From the NCBI RefSeq assembly GCF_000423825.1, contig NZ_AUIS01000004.1, positions 1 to 64,000 of the forward strand: DNA of 64,000 bases. The letters run 5' to 3'. Both the position numbers and the translations under genes were made by a program. Below the pieces are notes generated by a model that was given only the letters and a program-made list of their open reading frames with translations, had not been told where the DNA came from and searched no databases. The stretch comes from Thermithiobacillus tepidarius DSM 3134 (GTDB lineage: Bacteria; Pseudomonadota; Gammaproteobacteria; Acidithiobacillales; Thermithiobacillaceae). Positions within the stretch are counted from its first letter, which is position 1. The number at the start of each line of letters is the position of its first letter. Positions 55,712 to 64,000 of the stretch are shown in pieces.

Positions 55712-55850
55712 TCTCACGCTGTCGCAGGGTCTGATGCGCCCTCTTGCCGGTTCCGTCCGGCGCCCGCCGTGCCTTGTGGGCCCGGCTTGCTGCCGCTATG
55801 ATTGTTTCGAATTGCCCGTGAGTTTTTTACCCTAGTATGAGGAATTTGTA

Positions 55851-57146
55851 ATGCAAGTCTCCGTCGAAGCCGGTGGACCACTCGAAAAACGCTTGAAGGT
55901 GACGGTGCCCGCCGAAGAAGTGGAAAGCACCGTCTCCAGCCGCCTGCGCCGTCTGGCCTCGACCGTACGGATGCCCGGCTTCCGTCCCGGCAAGGTGCCC
56001 ATGCGCTTGGTTGAGCAGCGCTACGGTGATCAGGTGCTGATCGAGGCTTACGACGAGCTCATCAACCGTACCTACTCCAGCGCCATTGCCGAACAGGGCC
56101 TGCGCCCCGTGGGCCAGCCGGACATCGCCATCGAAGCCAGCGGCCGAGGCCAGGACTTCTCCTACTCCGCCACCATCGAGATTTACCCCGAATTCGAACC
56201 CGCGCTGGGCGAAGGCGAGCTGAAGCGGCCGACCGCCGAGGTCGGCGATGAGGACGTGGAGCGCACCATCCAGGCTTTGCGCGAGCAGCGCCGCACCTAC
56301 GAGACCGTGGACCGCCCGGCGGCTCTGAACGATCAGGTGATCATCGATTTCAAGGGCTTCATCGGCGATGAGGCCTTCCCCGGCGGCGAGGCACAGGGCT
56401 TCAATCTCGTCCTCGGTTCCAAGCGCACCATCGAGGGCTTCGAGGAAGGCATCGTCGGTGCCGTTGCGGGCGAAACCCGCAGCGTCGAAGTCGCTTTTCC
56501 CGAGGACTACGGCAACAAGGAGCTGGCGGGCAAGCAGGCGCGCTTCGAGATCAAGGTCCAAGCCGTCATGGAGCCCCGGCTGCCCGAGGTGAACGACGAG
56601 TTCGCCAAGTCGCTGGGCGTGGAGGAGGGCGGCGTGGATGCCCTGCGCCAGGAAGTGCGGGAAAATCTGGCCTTCGAAGCGGAGCGTGCCAGCCGCGCAC
56701 GGATGAAGTCCCAGGTGCTGGACATGCTGGCCGATGCCAATCCCATCGACGTCCCGCGCAAATTGCTGGATGCGGAAATGCAGCGCCTGCGCGAGACCCT
56801 GGGCTCGCAAGGCCAGCAGCAGGAGCCCTCGGCCGAGGCCGACGGCAAGCTGGAGGAGCTGGCGCGCCGGCGCGTGATCCTGGGCCTGGTCATTTCCGAG
56901 CTGGTGCGACGCAATGACCTGCAGCCCGATCGCGACGCGGTTCGCCAGGAGCTGGAGCGCATTGCCAGCCAATATCAGAACCCGGATCAGGTCGTGGCCT
57001 GGTACCTGGGCAACCCCGAGCGCCTGGGCGAAATCGAGGCCATGGTGCTGGAAAACAAAGTGGTGGACTGGGTGCTGGCACGTGCTAAAGTTAAGGAAGA
57101 GGCCGTCACTTTCAACCAACTCATTGGGCGCGATGAGGTCGCTTAA
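55851..57146 (+). CDS. tig: Trigger factor (431 aa)
   Basis: This ribosome-bound chaperone has the N-terminal docking signature GFRPGKVPMRLVEQRYG (residues 43-59). An FKBP-type peptidyl-prolyl isomerase domain follows (DQVIIDFKGFIGDEAFPGGE to GSKRTIEGFEEGIVG, about 160-220), then a helical C-terminal substrate-binding domain. The ribosome site GAGGA lies before ATG 55851. The order tig-clpP-clpX-lon is conserved in Gammaproteobacteria. Confidence 0.96.
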   Translation: MQVSVEAGGPLEKRLKVTVPAEEVESTVSSRLRRLASTVRMPGFRPGKVPMRLVEQRYGDQVLIEAYDELINRTYSSAIAEQGLRPVGQPDIAIEASGRGQDFSYSATIEIYPEFEPALGEGELKRPTAEVGDEDVERTIQALREQRRTYETVDRPAALNDQVIIDFKGFIGDEAFPGGEAQGFNLVLGSKRTIEGFEEGIVGAVAGETRSVEVAFPEDYGNKELAGKQARFEIKVQAVMEPRLPEVNDEFAKSLGVEEGGVDALRQEVRENLAFEAERASRARMKSQVLDMLADANPIDVPRKLLDAEMQRLRETLGSQGQQQEPSAEADGKLEELARRRVILGLVISELVRRNDLQPDRDAVRQELERIASQYQNPDQVVAWYLGNPERLGEIEAMVLENKVVDWVLARAKVKEEAVTFNQLIGRDEVA

Positions 57147-57179
57147 GATCCGCCGTCCTTTCACAAAGAGGCTATCTCA

Positions 57180-57821
57180 ATGATACATGCCCCTCATGAC
57201 CGTTCCGCCCCCGCTGTGCAGAACCTGGGTTTCGTGCCGATGGTCGTCGAGCAGACCGGCAGGGGCGAGCGTGCCTACGACATCTACTCCCGCATGCTCA
57301 AGGAGCGGGTCATCTTCCTGGTCGGTCCCGTGGAAGACAACATGGCCAACCTCATCGTGGCCCAGCTGCTCTTCCTGGAAGCGGAGAATCCGGACAAGGA
57401 CATCTACATCTACATCAACAGCCCGGGCGGTTCGGTGACGGCGGGTTTGGCGATCTACGACACCATGCAGTTCATCCGCCCGCAGGTGGGCACCGTCTGC
57501 GTGGGCCAGGCGGCCAGCATGGGAGCCGTGCTGCTGGCCGCCGGCGCGCCCGGCAAGCGCTTCGCGTTGCCCAATGCCCGCATCATGGTGCATCAGCCCT
57601 CCGGCGGCTTCCAGGGGCAGGCGATGGACATCGAAATCCACGCCAAGGAAATCCTGCGCATCCGGGAACGACTCAATCAAATCTTAGTCCAACATACTGG
57701 ACAGCCTTACGAGCGCATCGACCGCGATACGGAACGGGACTTCTTCATGTCTAGCCAGGAAGCCCTGGAGTACGGCCTTGTCGATGCCGTGATGGCGCAT
57801 CGAGACACCAAACTGGGCTAA
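57180..57821 (+). CDS. clpP: ATP-dependent Clp protease proteolytic subunit (213 aa)
   Basis: The serine peptidase has its catalytic triad at Ser113 (QAASMGA), His138 (MVHQPSGG) and Asp187 (DTERDFF). The short N-terminal propeptide and [20 protein letters not shown] strand are typical. It forms the two-ring chamber for ClpX, encoded 15 bases downstream, and is probably co-transcribed with it. Confidence 0.97.
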   Translation: MIHAPHDRSAPAVQNLGFVPMVVEQTGRGERAYDIYSRMLKERVIFLVGPVEDNMANLIVAQLLFLEAENPDKDIYIYINSPGGSVTAGLAIYDTMQFIRPQVGTVCVGQAASMGAVLLAAGAPGKRFALPNARIMVHQPSGGFQGQAMDIEIHAKEILRIRERLNQILVQHTGQPYERIDRDTERDFFMSSQEALEYGLVDAVMAHRDTKLG

Positions 57822-57836
57822 GAGAAGGAAAGAGAA

Positions 57837-59108
<1,272 letters not shown>

Positions 59109-59190
59109 AGCGCGCTTGACAGCCCGCTTGCCCAGCTCCGTCCCGATAGCACCTTGAAAGCGTCAGGGCTGGCACAGGCCGACCGCCACG

Positions 59191-59223
59191 GAATGCCGGC
59201 CCCAGGGCCGGCGTTCCTGTTTA
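59191..59223 (+). terminator. Hairpin terminator after clpX
   Basis: GAATGCCGGCCC (59191-59202) pairs over 12 bp (one wobble) with GGGCCGGCGTTC (59205-59216), followed by CTGTTT. It lies between clpX and the lon promoter; the T tract is short. Confidence 0.6.
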
Positions 59224-59232
59224 GAAGCAAAG

Positions 59233-59259
59233 CTTGAAATACGCCGCGCCTGCCCATAT
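59233..59259 (+). promoter_or_regulatory. Sigma-32 heat-shock promoter of lon
   Basis: CTTGAAA (59233-59239), a 13-base spacer and CCCATAT (59253-59259) match the RpoH consensus (CTTGAAA, 11-16 bases, CCCATNT) with no mismatch. It lies 37 bases upstream of the lon ATG. Confidence 0.85.
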
Positions 59260-59295
59260 TTAAAGTTATGCGACACTTTGCATGAGGTGCACCTT

Positions 59296-61719
59296 ATGGC
59301 ACAAGAGGAAAACAAAATAACAGTCGTGGAGAATGCCTCCGTCACCGTGCCGGTCCTGCCGCTGCGCGACGTGGTGGTGTTTCCCCACATGGTCATTCCG
59401 CTTTTCGTCGGCCGGCAGAAATCCATTACCGCACTGGAAGACTCCATGGCCGGCGACAAGAACATCCTGCTCGTGGCCCAGAAGAACGCGGCCGACGACG
59501 AACCGGATGCCAAGGACATCCACACGGTCGGCACCCTGGCGACCATTCTTCAGCTCCTGAAACTGCCGGACGGTACCGTCAAGGTGCTGGTGGAGGGCAA
59601 CGAACGGGCCAAGGTCGAGGAGTTCATCCCCAGCGCCAATCGCCTGATGGCCCGGGTGCATGCCTGGTCCGAGCAGCCGGTCGAGGACCGCGAGGTGGAA
59701 GCCCTCATGCGCTCGGTTCTCAACCAGTTCGAGCAGTACGTCAAGCTGAACAAGAAGATTCCGCCGGAGATCCTGGCCTCGCTGGCCAGCATCGACGATC
59801 CCGCGCGCCTGGCGGACACGGTGGCTGCCCACCTCTCCCTCAAGCTGGAGGAGAAGCAGGAAATTCTCGAAATGAAGGGCATTCGCCAGCGCCTCGAGCA
59901 TCTTCTGGGCCTGATGGAATCGGAAATCGACCTGCTGCAGGTGGAAAAGCGCATTCGCGGCCGCGTCAAGCGGCAGATGGAGAAGAGCCAGCGCGAGTAC
60001 TACCTGAACGAACAGATGAAAGCCATTCAGAAGGAACTCGGCGATCTGGAGGGCGAGGGCGGCGGCGATCTGGACGAGCTGGCCAAGCGCATCGAAGCGG
60101 CCGGCATGTCCAAGGAGGCGCGCGCCAAGGCGGAAGCGGAGCTCAAGAAGCTGCGCATGATGAGTCCCATGTCCGCCGAGGCCACGGTGGTGCGCAACTA
60201 CATCGATTGGCTGGTGAACGTGCCCTGGAAAAAGCGCAGCAAGGTGCGCAAGGACATCGCCCTGGCCAAGCAGATCCTGGACGAGGACCACTACGGGCTC
60301 GAAGAGGTCAAGGAGCGCATCATCGAATATCTTGCGGTGCAGAACCGCACCGGCGGCTCCAAGGGGCCGATCCTGTGCCTGGTCGGCCCGCCCGGCGTCG
60401 GCAAGACCTCGCTCGGCCGCTCCATCGCCCGGGCCACCAACCGCAAGTTCGTGCGCATGGCCCTGGGCGGCGTTCGTGACGAGGCGGAGATCCGCGGCCA
60501 TCGGCGCACCTACATCGGCGCCCTGCCGGGCAAGATCATCCAGACCATGGCCAAGGTGGGCACCAAGAATCCGCTGTTGCTGCTGGACGAGGTGGACAAG
60601 ATGTCCATGGATTTCCGCGGCGATCCGGCTTCCGCCCTCTTGGAGGTGCTCGACCCCGAACAGAACAGCACCTTCAATGATCATTACCTGGAGGTGGACT
60701 ACGATTTGTCGGAGGTCATGTTCGTGACCACCGCCAACACGCTGCACATGCCCGGGCCGTTGCTGGACCGCATGGAGATCATCCGCTTGGCGGGCTACAC
60801 CGAGGACGAAAAGACCCACATCGCCCTCAAGTACCTGGTGCCGAAGCAGATGCAGAACCATGGCCTCAAGGACGGCGAGATTGCCATTCACGAGGACGTG
60901 ATCCGCGACATCATCCGCCACTACACCCGGGAGGCGGGCGTGCGCGATCTGGAGCGCCAGATCGCCCGCATCTGCCGCAAGGTGGTCAAGGAACTGCTGC
61001 TGGACAAGCAGATCACCAGCGTGACGGTGACCCAGGACAGCCTGGACAAGTATCTGGGCGTGCGCCGCTTCAGCTTCGGCAAGGCGGAGACGGAAAACCG
61101 CATCGGCGAAGTGACCGGCCTGGCCTGGACCGAGGTGGGCGGCGATCTGCTCACCATCGAGGCGGTGGCCCTGCCCGGCAAGGGCAAGCAGACCTTTACC
61201 GGCAAACTGGGCGACGTCATGCAGGAGTCCATCCAGGCGGCCATGAGCGTGGTGCGCTCCCGGGCCCGTCTGCTGGGCATCGATCCGGAGTTCTACCAGA
61301 AGATGGACGTGCATATCCATGTGCCCGAAGGCGCCACGCCCAAGGACGGCCCGAGCGCAGGCATCGGCATGTGCACGGCCCTGGTGTCCGCGCTTACGGG
61401 GATTCCGGTCAAGGCCAGCGTGGCCATGACCGGCGAAATCACCCTGCGCGGCGAGGTGCTGCCCATCGGCGGCCTGAAGGAGAAGCTGCTCGCGGCTCAC
61501 CGCGGGGGCATCGAGACCGTCGTCATTCCCAAGGAAAACGAGAAGGATCTGAGGGATATTCCCAACAATGTCCTGGAGCAGCTGACCATCAAGCCGGTGC
61601 GTTGGATTGACGAAGTGCTGGAAACGGCATTAGAGTACCAGCCCACGCCCCTGCCCGAGGCGGCGCATTCGGAGAAAACCGCGGGCGCCAAAGTGGGGGA
61701 AGGGGCCACGGCCCATTAA
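59296..61719 (+). CDS. lon: ATP-dependent Lon protease (807 aa)
   Basis: Domains in order are an N-terminal substrate-binding LON domain ([20 protein letters not shown]), a coiled coil, and an AAA+ module with Walker [12 protein letters not shown] and Walker [11 protein letters not shown]. The C-terminal protease domain has the Ser-Lys dyad (Ser in [11 protein letters not shown], Lys in [11 protein letters not shown]). It degrades misfolded and regulatory proteins. I choose ATG 59296 after GAGGTGC; a TTG 18 bases upstream is less likely. The upstream RpoH-type promoter indicates heat-shock control. Confidence 0.97.
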   Translation: MAQEENKITVVENASVTVPVLPLRDVVVFPHMVIPLFVGRQKSITALEDSMAGDKNILLVAQKNAADDEPDAKDIHTVGTLATILQLLKLPDGTVKVLVEGNERAKVEEFIPSANRLMARVHAWSEQPVEDREVEALMRSVLNQFEQYVKLNKKIPPEILASLASIDDPARLADTVAAHLSLKLEEKQEILEMKGIRQRLEHLLGLMESEIDLLQVEKRIRGRVKRQMEKSQREYYLNEQMKAIQKELGDLEGEGGGDLDELAKRIEAAGMSKEARAKAEAELKKLRMMSPMSAEATVVRNYIDWLVNVPWKKRSKVRKDIALAKQILDEDHYGLEEVKERIIEYLAVQNRTGGSKGPILCLVGPPGVGKTSLGRSIARATNRKFVRMALGGVRDEAEIRGHRRTYIGALPGKIIQTMAKVGTKNPLLLLDEVDKMSMDFRGDPASALLEVLDPEQNSTFNDHYLEVDYDLSEVMFVTTANTLHMPGPLLDRMEIIRLAGYTEDEKTHIALKYLVPKQMQNHGLKDGEIAIHEDVIRDIIRHYTREAGVRDLERQIARICRKVVKELLLDKQITSVTVTQDSLDKYLGVRRFSFGKAETENRIGEVTGLAWTEVGGDLLTIEAVALPGKGKQTFTGKLGDVMQESIQAAMSVVRSRARLLGIDPEFYQKMDVHIHVPEGATPKDGPSAGIGMCTALVSALTGIPVKASVAMTGEITLRGEVLPIGGLKEKLLAAHRGGIETVVIPKENEKDLRDIPNNVLEQLTIKPVRWIDEVLETALEYQPTPLPEAAHSEKTAGAKVGEGATAH

Positions 61720-61729
61720 AAACCAAGGC

Positions 61730-61754
61730 GTGTCAAGGCTTCCGGCCTTGACAC
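61730..61754. other. 10-bp hairpin between lon and hupB overlapping the hupB -35 box
   Basis: GTGTCAAGGC (61730-61739) pairs perfectly with GCCTTGACAC (61745-61754) around a 5-base loop, starting 11 bases after the lon stop. No T-run follows. Its right arm contains the TTGACA of the hupB promoter. Confidence 0.65.
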
Positions 61755-61777
61755 CCTCTTCGCGGGCTTGCTATATA
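61748..61777 (+). promoter_or_regulatory. Sigma-70 promoter candidate of hupB
   Basis: TTGACA (61748-61753), an 18-base spacer and TATATA (61772-61777) form a strong promoter-like pair 40 bases upstream of the hupB start. Confidence 0.65.
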
Positions 61778-61816
61778 GATATCCAGGCACACAAACAACT
61801 AAAGGGGGAGTAAAAC

Positions 61817-62089
61817 GTGAACAAATCTGAACTCGTGGAAAAAGTAGCGCAAGGTGCTGGCATTTCCAGGACCGCCGCTGGCCATGCCATTGACGCGACC
61901 GTCAAAGCCATCACCGAAGCGCTGGCTGCGGGTGATCAGGTGACTTTGGTCGGCTTTGGCACTTTCTCCGTTGCTGCCCGCGAAGGCCGCAAGGGCCGCA
62001 ACCCGCGCACCGGCGAAGAGATTGAAATCAAGGCTTCCAAGACGCCTAAATTCAAGGCTGGTAAAACGCTGAAGGATGCGGTAGGATAA
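61817..62089 (+). CDS. hupB: DNA-binding protein HU-beta (90 aa)
   Basis: This is the small nucleoid protein that bends DNA. The sequence has the HU signature GFGTFSVAAREGRKGRNPRT in the DNA-binding arms and the dimerising helices MNKSELVEKVAQGAGIS. It begins with GTG 61817 after AAAGGGGGAG. Position downstream of lon is conserved. Confidence 0.97.
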   Translation: MNKSELVEKVAQGAGISRTAAGHAIDATVKAITEALAAGDQVTLVGFGTFSVAAREGRKGRNPRTGEEIEIKASKTPKFKAGKTLKDAVG

Positions 62090-62099
62090 GCATCTTTCA

Positions 62100-62175
62100 G
62101 GGCGGTTAGCTCAGCTGGGAGAGCGTCGGTTTTACACACCGAATGTCGGGGGTTCGAACCCCTCACCGCCCACCA
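62100..62175 (+). tRNA. tRNA-Val (anticodon UAC)
   Basis: A 76-base tRNA: acceptor GGGCGGT pairs with ACCGCCC, and the anticodon loop TTTACAC is closed by TCGGT/ACCGA. Discriminator A and an encoded CCA are present. Confidence 0.97.
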
Positions 62176-62194
62176 GTGTGAGTGTCCAAAATCA

Positions 62195-62271
62195 GGGGTG
62201 GTAGTTCAGTCGGTCAGAATGCCGGCCTGTCACGCCGGAGGTCGCGGGTTCGAGCCCCGTCCACCCCGCCA
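62195..62271 (+). tRNA. tRNA-Asp (anticodon GUC)
   Basis: A 77-base tRNA: acceptor GGGGTGG pairs with CCACCCC, the anticodon loop is CTGTCAC, discriminator G and an encoded CCA are present. It is 19 bases after tRNA-Val, so the two are probably one transcript. Confidence 0.97.
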
Positions 62272-62277
62272 CAACCG

Positions 62278-62308
62278 AAAGGCGAATCTGCAAAGGTTCG
62301 CCTTTTTT
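62278..62308 (+). terminator. Rho-independent terminator after the tRNA pair
   Basis: AAAGGCGAA (62278-62286) pairs with TTCGCCTTT (62297-62305) around a 10-base loop, continuing into a T-run to 62307. Confidence 0.85.
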
Positions 62309-62441
62309 ATTGCTTGCGGCATCCGTCTCCTGCCGCTTGCAGAATCGGCAGGAAATGGTCTGAAAGTACTGTTTAGCCGACAGGATTTGGGTATCATGTA
62401 GCGCGAATTCGTTTCCGCCTTCTGAATTGGATCATTGACCT

Positions 62442-64000
62442 ATGCTTGACGCGTTTCGAAATGTTGGCCAGTCCTGGGTGGCCAAGCTGCTGTTGGTGCT
62501 GATTGCCCTGTCTTTCGTCTTGTGGGGCGTAGGCGACTATTTTACGGATCGGCCGGACAAAACCGAGGTGGCGGAGGTGGACGGCACGCCCATCAGCCAG
62601 AAGATCTTCCAAGAGCGCTACAAGCAGGAAAGCGAACGCTATCGGCAGATGCTGGGCAAGGATTTCACCCCGCAGATGCTGGAACAGCTCAAGCTGAAGG
62701 AGCAGGTGCTGGACGCCCTGATCAATTACCAGGTACTGGTGAACGAATCCAAGCGCTTGGGGCTGCAGGTCACCGATGCCGAGGTGGTGCGCTTCATTCA
62801 GGGATTGCCGGTTTTTTCCGACGAGAAGGGTTTTTCCAAGCAGCGCTATGAGCAACTGCTGGCGCAACAGGGACTGACGCCCACCGCCTTCGAGGCGCAG
62901 GTGCGCGAGGAACTGGCGGTGCGCCAACTGGAGCAGGGCATCACCGTCGCGCCGCTGACGACGCCGCAGGAAGTGGCCGCCCTGTACGCGATCAGCGAGG
63001 AAACGCGCAATGTCCAGGTGGCCTTTCTGCCGGCGCAGGCCTTCAGCGCCCAGGTGAGCGTGACCCCGGCGGAGGTGGAGCAGTACTACAAAACGCACCA
63101 GGCGGAGTTCAAGCTGCCGGAGCGGGTGAAGGTCAATTACGTGATCCTGGGACCCGAGCAGTTCGCAGCGCAGGCCAAGGTCAGCGAGGACGAGCTGAAG
63201 GCGGCCTATGAGAAGCAGAAGTCGAATTTCACCGTGGAAGAGCAGCGTCGCGCCCGCCACATTTTGATCAGCGTGCCGCAGGATGCCAGTGCCGAAGCGG
63301 TGAAGCAGGCACAGGGCAAGGCGGAAACCCTGGTCAAGCAGTTGCGCGGCGGCGCGGATTTCGCCGCCCTGGCCAAGGCGGAGTCGCAGGATCCCGGTTC
63401 CGCCGCGCAGGGCGGCGAGCTCGGCTTCTTCGGGCGCGGCACCATGGTCAAGCCGTTCGAGGATGCCGTATTCGCGCTGAAGCCGGGCGAGATCAGCGCG
63501 CCGGTGCGCACTCCCTTTGGTTTCCACATCATTCAGCTGGAAGAGATCCGTCCGGCCCACACGCAGCCCTTCGAGGACGTGCGCGCCGAACTGGAGAATC
63601 AGGTGCGTCGCCAGAAGGCCGAGCAGGCCTTCGATGCCGCCGTGGAGAACTTCAAGGACGTGCTGTTCACCCAGCAGACCCAGGGGCTGGCAGGAGTGGC
63701 CAAGGAATTCGGGCTGCAGGTGGAGCAGAGCGACTGGCTGACGCGCGACGGTCCGGCCCAGGGGGTGTTTGCCAGTCCCAACGTGGTCGCCCAGGCTTTT
63801 TCGGCCAAAGTGCTGCAGGGCAAGAACAGCGATGCGGTGGATCTGCCCGATGGGCGCGTGCTGGCAATGCATCTGGCGGCGCGTGAGCCGGCCAAGCAGC
63901 AGGATCTGGCGGCGGTGCAGGAGCGCATCAGCACGCTGCTCAAGGAGCAGAAGGCGGAGGCGCTGGCCAAGGAGAACGCCCAGGCGCTGCTGAAGGCGGT
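62442..64000 (+). CDS. ppiD: Periplasmic folding chaperone/peptidyl-prolyl isomerase PpiD (cut by window edge)
   Basis: The product starts [20 protein letters not shown], the PpiD-type N-terminus with one membrane anchor (about residues 14-31). A SurA-like N-domain and a parvulin domain ([20 protein letters not shown] to [20 protein letters not shown]) follow. It is anchored in the inner membrane and helps newly exported proteins. The frame stays open to the window end, so about the last 100 residues are missing. The location after hupB and tRNAs is the usual one. Confidence 0.94.
   Translation, partial: MLDAFRNVGQSWVAKLLLVLIALSFVLWGVGDYFTDRPDKTEVAEVDGTPISQKIFQERYKQESERYRQMLGKDFTPQMLEQLKLKEQVLDALINYQVLVNESKRLGLQVTDAEVVRFIQGLPVFSDEKGFSKQRYEQLLAQQGLTPTAFEAQVREELAVRQLEQGITVAPLTTPQEVAALYAISEETRNVQVAFLPAQAFSAQVSVTPAEVEQYYKTHQAEFKLPERVKVNYVILGPEQFAAQAKVSEDELKAAYEKQKSNFTVEEQRRARHILISVPQDASAEAVKQAQGKAETLVKQLRGGADFAALAKAESQDPGSAAQGGELGFFGRGTMVKPFEDAVFALKPGEISAPVRTPFGFHIIQLEEIRPAHTQPFEDVRAELENQVRRQKAEQAFDAAVENFKDVLFTQQTQGLAGVAKEFGLQVEQSDWLTRDGPAQGVFASPNVVAQAFSAKVLQGKNSDAVDLPDGRVLAMHLAAREPAKQQDLAAVQERISTLLKEQKAEALAKENAQALLKA

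Noticed and set aside
59266-61500. A 744-codon minus-strand open frame across lon
   Set aside because: It is a shadow of the lon coding sequence; the composition is His/Gln/Leu-rich, with no recognisable domain.

Overview
The window is GC-rich chromosomal DNA, most likely from a gammaproteobacterium or a close relative such as Acidithiobacillia. The evidence is the gene order tig-clpP-clpX-lon-hupB-tRNA-tRNA-ppiD, the dut/coaBC/radC cluster, Pseudomonas-like REP repeats, and a lon promoter matching the gammaproteobacterial heat-shock consensus. The species cannot be named from the sequence alone.

Left part (1-12.9 kb): an integrated element abuts the 3' end of a tRNA-Arg(CCU) gene; its left end is not visible. 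Its right end carries a complete tyrosine integrase (11808-12797, minus), a HigB-HigA toxin-antitoxin pair (11174-11767) and a strikingly palindromic intergenic stretch (10805-10993). Next comes a gene train (2583-10752): small membrane proteins, a 594-residue protein ending in a tyrosine-recombinase-like domain with an altered active site, a winged-helix protein, a VirD4/TraD-like coupling ATPase with a degenerate P-loop, a duplicated-leader small gene, and a membrane-anchored single-ring ClpB-like AAA+ ATPase. No relaxase or mating-pair genes lie in the window. A second RelE/HigB-type toxin-antitoxin pair (1868-2457), a beta-barrel protein, a small basic protein and a partial lipoprotein lie further left. 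This conjugation-like module is the best candidate here for an undescribed system.

Middle (13-38.3 kb): a Ca2+/cation antiporter, tRNA-Ala(CGC), and a zinc-type uptake operon (small metal-motif protein, His-rich outer-membrane protein, ABC binding protein, compact ATPase, permease). Then come a PAS/GGDEF/EAL protein split by a frameshift, CstA with its YbdD-like partner, two REPIN elements, 3-methyladenine glycosylase, a DUF1003 protein, a multi-PAS histidine kinase with its single-domain response regulator, a DUF3135 gene, two adjacent pseudogenes, cyclopropane fatty acid synthase, a lower-GC islet, a glycosyltransferase, a YihY/BrkB protein, and the Mrp (ApbC) Fe-S carrier.

Right (38.4-64 kb): dCTP deaminase is followed by an eight-gene Mrp/Mnh-type cation/proton antiporter operon with an unusual composition (E-F-G-[DUF4040+B]-C-D-D-D-like). 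A tandem universal stress protein and a convergent P2-type cation ATPase suggest an ion-homeostasis block. A YqhA protein, an EamA transporter, dut, coaBC, radC and dgkA follow, then two small membrane-associated genes and tRNA-Leu. The window closes with the proteostasis cluster tig, clpP, clpX, lon, hupB, tRNA-Val, tRNA-Asp and a truncated ppiD. Dut and Dcd both feed dUMP/dTTP synthesis; Tig, ClpXP, Lon and PpiD form a folding and degradation block, with lon under an apparent sigma-32 promoter.
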